From Papillibacter sp. (GTDB taxonomy: Bacteria; Bacillota; Clostridia; Oscillospirales; Oscillospiraceae), in NCBI GenBank assembly GCA_012838125.1, contig DUPW01000127.1, positions 1 through 37,220 on the forward strand: DNA of 37,220 nucleotides, given 5' to 3'. A program made the position numbers and the translations under genes. Numbering within the stretch: position 1 is the first letter of the stretch; each line of letters opens with the position of its first letter. Under the pieces are notes generated by a model, which made no database searches, was not told the origin of the DNA, and was given only the letters and a program-made list of their open reading frames with translations. Shown here piece after piece: positions 34,230 through 37,220 of this stretch.

Positions 34230-35204
34230 TTACAATTCCCCCCTCTCGACGCGCAGGCACCTTACGTTGTGGCCCGGCTCCACGCTCACCAGTGACGGCT
34301 TCAGATTCGCGCAGTCCTCGGTGGCGTGGGGACAGCGTGTGTGGAACTTGCAGCCGGTAGGCAGGTTCGCCGGGTCCGGCATGAGGCCCGGGATTGGGGT
34401 GAGCCGGTCCACATCCTTTGAAAGGGACGGAATCGATGCAAAGAGCCCCTTTGTGTATGGATGGCGGGCATCGCGGAATATGTGCTCCAGGGAGCCGTTT
34501 TCAACGATTTCGCCGGCATACATGATGACCACCTCGTCGCATATCTCCGCCACGATGCCTAAATCATGGGTAATGAGCAGCATGGATGTGTCGAACTTCT
34601 CCTTCAGGTCGCTCATCATCTCCAGCACCTGCGCCTGAATCGTCACGTCCAGCGCCGTTGTCGGTTCGTCTGCGATGAGCAGCTTGGGGTTGCAGGCCAG
34701 TGCCATGGCAATCACGACACGCTGCTTCATGCCGCCGGAGAACTGGTGCGGGAATTCGCTGCCCCGTGCCGCCGGGATGCCGACCGTCTCGAGCATCTCC
34801 TTGCTGCGCTCCATGGCTTCCGTTTTGGTGCAGTCCCCGTGCTGGTAAATGACCTCGGCAATCTGCTGCCCGATGCGCATGATGGGGTTTAAGGCCGTCA
34901 TGGGGTCCTGAAAAATCATGGAAATCTCGCTGCTGCGAATAAGGCGCATGTCGTGCTCCGTCGCCTTTAAGAGGTCCTTGCCCTGAAAGAGGATTTCTCC
35001 CTCTGATATCCTTCCGGGAGGCGATGAAATCAGGCGCATAATGCTCAGCGCCGTGGTTGTTTTTCCGGCGCCCGTCTCCCCCACGAGGCCGACGGTTTTG
35101 CCCGCGTCGATTTTCAAATCAATGCCGTTGACGGCACGGATGATATTCTTGCGGGTGGAATACTGGACGTGCAGTCCCTTTATATCTAACAGACTCGTCA
35201 TCAT
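34230..35204 (-). CDS. dppD: Peptide/nickel-type ABC importer ATPase (DppD/OppD)
   Basis: A 324-aa ATPase partner of DppF. Walker A is GETGAGKTT (42-50), the signature is the canonical FSGGMKQR (155-162), Walker B is LLIADEP, and the C-terminal OppD/OppF domain carries a conserved cysteine cluster ([15 protein letters not shown]). The substrate class (peptides, nickel complexes or other small molecules) is set by the missing binding protein and cannot be told from the ATPase. It follows dppC by 7 bp and has AGGGGTGG just before the tandem ATGs. Confidence 0.93.
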   Translation of the reverse strand: MMTSLLDIKGLHVQYSTRKNIIRAVNGIDLKIDAGKTVGLVGETGAGKTTTALSIMRLISSPPGRISEGEILFQGKDLLKATEHDMRLIRSSEISMIFQDPMTALNPIMRIGQQIAEVIYQHGDCTKTEAMERSKEMLETVGIPAARGSEFPHQFSGGMKQRVVIAMALACNPKLLIADEPTTALDVTIQAQVLEMMSDLKEKFDTSMLLITHDLGIVAEICDEVVIMYAGEIVENGSLEHIFRDARHPYTKGLFASIPSLSKDVDRLTPIPGLMPDPANLPTGCKFHTRCPHATEDCANLKPSLVSVEPGHNVRCLRVERGEL

Positions 35205-35211
35205 ACCACCC

Positions 35212-36117
35212 CTAATCTTTCAGTCTTGGGTCAAGCGCATCACGAAGCGCGTCCCCAAAGAGGTTAAAGCCGAGAACCGTCAGCGTGATGAACATGGCCG
35301 GAAAGACGATGATGGGCCAGAAATCCCGCAAATACGGCCGCCCCGCATTCAGAATCGAGCCCCATTCCGGCGTCGGCGGCTGAACGCCAAGGCCTAGAAA
35401 GCTCAGGCCCGATATCTGCATAATCCCGCCGCCGATAGACATGGTGGCCGTCAGGAGCATGGGCGCAATGGCGTTTGGAATGATGTGCTTGAATATAATC
35501 CGCAAGTTGTTGGAGCCCGTGGCGATGGCGGCTTCAACGTACTCGTTGTTTTTGATGGACATAACCGTGGCGCGCATGAGCCTTGCGCTGGCGGGGATGC
35601 CTGCAACGGAAATGGCTAGGACCGTATTGAAGGGACCGGAACCGAGTGCCGTTGAAATGGCAATGGCGAGAAGGAGCCCGGGAATCGCCATCACCACGTC
35701 CAGAATCCGGCTAATGATGATATCGAGTTTCCCTCCGAAATAGCCCGATATGGAACCGATGGCCAGACCCGTAACGCAGGACAGTATCGTGCTGAAAAAG
35801 GCAATCAGCAGCGAAATGCGCCCGCCGTAGAGCAGGCGGCTCCAAAGGTCTCTGCCGAAATTGTCCGTCCCCATGAGATGGTCACCGCCGGGGGGCGCGA
35901 ACTTGTTCGTCAGGTCCTGATAAGCCGGGTCGTGTTTTGTAAAGAGCGGAGCGAAAATTACAAGTATCAGCAAGATGGCAACAATGGTGAAGCCGAACAT
36001 GCCAATCTTGTTTCTGGAGAGCCGTGCTATAATATCCGCCCATTGGCTTCTTTTGCGTGTTATCTCAATAGACTGTTTAATCGCCTTATCATTGCGCATT
36101 CGTTTTGTCGTAATCAC
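35212..36117 (-). CDS. dppC: Peptide/nickel-type ABC importer permease (DppC)
   Basis: A 301-aa membrane protein of the DppC family: a cytoplasmic N-terminus, a first helix (FGFTIVAILLILVIFAPLF), the motif HLMGTDNFGRDLWSRLLYGGRISL, then five more helices with the ATPase-coupling loop EYVEAAIATGSNNLRIIFKHIIPN. The start is GTG at 36117, with GGGGGG 6 nt upstream. It lies 11 bp after dppB and 7 bp before dppD, so the four transporter genes are tightly co-transcribed. Confidence 0.93.
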   Translation of the reverse strand: MITTKRMRNDKAIKQSIEITRKRSQWADIIARLSRNKIGMFGFTIVAILLILVIFAPLFTKHDPAYQDLTNKFAPPGGDHLMGTDNFGRDLWSRLLYGGRISLLIAFFSTILSCVTGLAIGSISGYFGGKLDIIISRILDVVMAIPGLLLAIAISTALGSGPFNTVLAISVAGIPASARLMRATVMSIKNNEYVEAAIATGSNNLRIIFKHIIPNAIAPMLLTATMSIGGGIMQISGLSFLGLGVQPPTPEWGSILNAGRPYLRDFWPIIVFPAMFITLTVLGFNLFGDALRDALDPRLKD

Positions 36118-36128
36118 ACTCTTCCCCC

Positions 36129-37118
36129 CTACCGTTCGCCCTGAGGCGCTGCCAGCGCCGCTGCGTCTTTTGCTTCCTTCTTTTTTGATGAGACGTAGAA
36201 GCTCTTGATACGGGGGTCAATGAAGGCGTAAGCGATATCAACAAGCAGGTTCAGCACGCAGATAACTAAAGCGATAATCAGAACAATGGCGTTGACGACG
36301 GAGTAGTCCCGGGAGTTGATGGCGCTCGTCATATAAAGACCCATACCCGGAATACCGAACAGCGTCTCCACGATGACGGAGCCCATAATCGTCATGGCCA
36401 TTGCGCCGCCGATGACCGTTATAAGCGGAATCATGCAGTTTTTCAGAGCGTGCCGCCGCAGGATAACGCTCTCCTTTAAGCCCTTTGCCCGGGCTGTGCG
36501 AATATAGTCCTGCCGGATGACTTCAAGCATGGTGGTCCGCGTCATGCGCATCATGGCGGCAATGCCGCCCATCACGCTGGTGCCCACCGGCAGAATCAGG
36601 TGCTTAAAGGACGTCAGGCCGGAAACCGGCAGCCACCTCAGCGTTACCCCGAATAAAAGCAGGCACAGAAGCGCCAGAACGAAGCCCGGTATCGCCGCCA
36701 GAAACAGCGCCAGAGCCGTTAAGGAGATGTCAATGACGCTGTACTGCTTCACGGCTGACAAAATCCCAAGGGGTATCCCGATGGCAAGGCCGATGATAAA
36801 TGCCGTGATACTGATACCGAAGGAGATGGGCATTCGTCCGGCGATTTCGTCGCTGATCGAAAGGTTTGTCATGTACGATTTCCCTAAATCAAACTTCGTC
36901 ACGAGATTCCAGACATAGCTCGCAAGCTGGCCGAAATACCCTTTATCCAGGCCCATTTCCTTCGCCAGCGCATCGTACTGCTCCTGAGTATATTCAGGGC
37001 CGAGCTTGGCTGTAACGGGATCGCCCTCAGTAAAATATGTAATCGTGAAGACTATCACGAGCACGCCCAGCATCACCGGGATAACCCAGAGCAGGCGCAT
37101 TATGATATATCTGCGCAA
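36129..37118 (-). CDS. dppB: Peptide/nickel-type ABC importer permease (DppB)
   Basis: A 329-aa membrane protein of the DppB family. It opens with a helix (RRYIIMRLLWVIPVMLGVLVIVFTITYF) and carries GDPVTAKLGPEYTQEQYDALAKEMGLDKG and the coupling loop RQDYIRTARAKGLKESVILRRHALKN. The start appears to be TTG at 37118, with GGGG 6 nt upstream; this gives the usual family N-terminus, whereas the next ATG (37100) would cut it short. The 102 bp to the window edge contain no clear gene; the binding-protein gene is probably just beyond it. Confidence 0.92.
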   Translation of the reverse strand: MRRYIIMRLLWVIPVMLGVLVIVFTITYFTEGDPVTAKLGPEYTQEQYDALAKEMGLDKGYFGQLASYVWNLVTKFDLGKSYMTNLSISDEIAGRMPISFGISITAFIIGLAIGIPLGILSAVKQYSVIDISLTALALFLAAIPGFVLALLCLLLFGVTLRWLPVSGLTSFKHLILPVGTSVMGGIAAMMRMTRTTMLEVIRQDYIRTARAKGLKESVILRRHALKNCMIPLITVIGGAMAMTIMGSVIVETLFGIPGMGLYMTSAINSRDYSVVNAIVLIIALVICVLNLLVDIAYAFIDPRIKSFYVSSKKKEAKDAAALAAPQGER

Positions 37119-37220
37119 ATACTTCCCCGCCTTTCCTTCAAATTGTTAGCCGATATGACAGCTGGGTTTCTGAAAGGTATCTGACTTGACCGGCAGCCCG
37201 GCAGGGCCGCTGGCCGGAAA

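Noticed and set aside
37146..37220. Possible 3' end of a gene upstream of dppB (25 codons to the window edge)
   Set aside because: Too short, with no recognisable C-terminus of a binding protein, and overlapping a GC-rich hairpin-like stretch. It cannot be supported.

Overview
The window looks like a chromosomal segment of an anaerobic, endospore-forming Firmicute of the class Clostridia with fairly high GC (judged by eye, not counted). The evidence is an alpha/beta-type small acid-soluble spore protein (21417-21623) behind a sigma-G-like promoter, a BofC-C-domain-like protein, a DUF1292 protein, a tyrosyl-tRNA synthetase under a T-box leader, a GlnN-type (type III) glutamine synthetase, and strong AGGAGG-type ribosome binding sites. 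I do not assign a genus. No tRNA, rRNA, CRISPR array, insertion sequence or phage gene was seen.

Layout. 1-3128 (minus): a marR / heterodimeric ABC exporter operon, the last gene running off the left edge. 3430-9024: cell-envelope and housekeeping genes, namely a 71-aa protein with a lytic transglycosylase, a DUF1292 protein, a BofC-like protein, a bifunctional class A penicillin-binding protein, and a DUF4236 protein broken by one extra C in a C7 run. 9130-11495 (minus): an APC amino-acid permease and a crotonase. 11831-13924: glnN behind a consensus promoter and a leader with a terminator-like hairpin. 14189-16831 (minus): an mtnA / class II aldolase / FAH-family operon, which fits the DHAP shunt that salvages 5-deoxy- or 5-methylthio-pentose phosphates. 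17053-20255: a UroD-family methyltransferase-like protein and an old-yellow-enzyme/dienoyl-CoA-reductase-type flavoprotein. 20357-24076: an auxin-efflux-type carrier, the spore protein, tyrS with its T-box (minus), and an unrecognised 196-aa protein. 24175-27732: a flavodoxin-fold reductase and aldo/keto reductase pair (minus) divergent from a MocR-type regulator. 27868-37118 (minus): eight co-directional genes, dppBCDF-type peptide/nickel ABC transporter genes followed by two paralogous ~580-aa proteins, a metallo-beta-lactamase-fold hydrolase and a SnoaL-like protein.

The least explained system is the last one. The two large paralogs join an N-terminal domain resembling the UGSC (seleno)protein family, with a conserved TTGG where the U/C-G-S-C motif should be, to a large C-terminal domain of unknown function. 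Their placement behind an importer with two small enzymes suggests uptake and processing of an unidentified small molecule. That function is inference.

Regulation visible in the sequence: near-consensus sigma-A promoters in front of the DUF1292 gene, the permease, the crotonase, glnN, mtnA, tyrS, the 196-aa gene and the MocR gene; a MarR-type palindrome before marR; a Tyr T-box; and strong convergent terminators at about 4420, 9095, 14060, 21690 and 24140. Start codons were moved inward from the longest reading frame wherever a better-spaced ribosome binding site or a promoter position required it.
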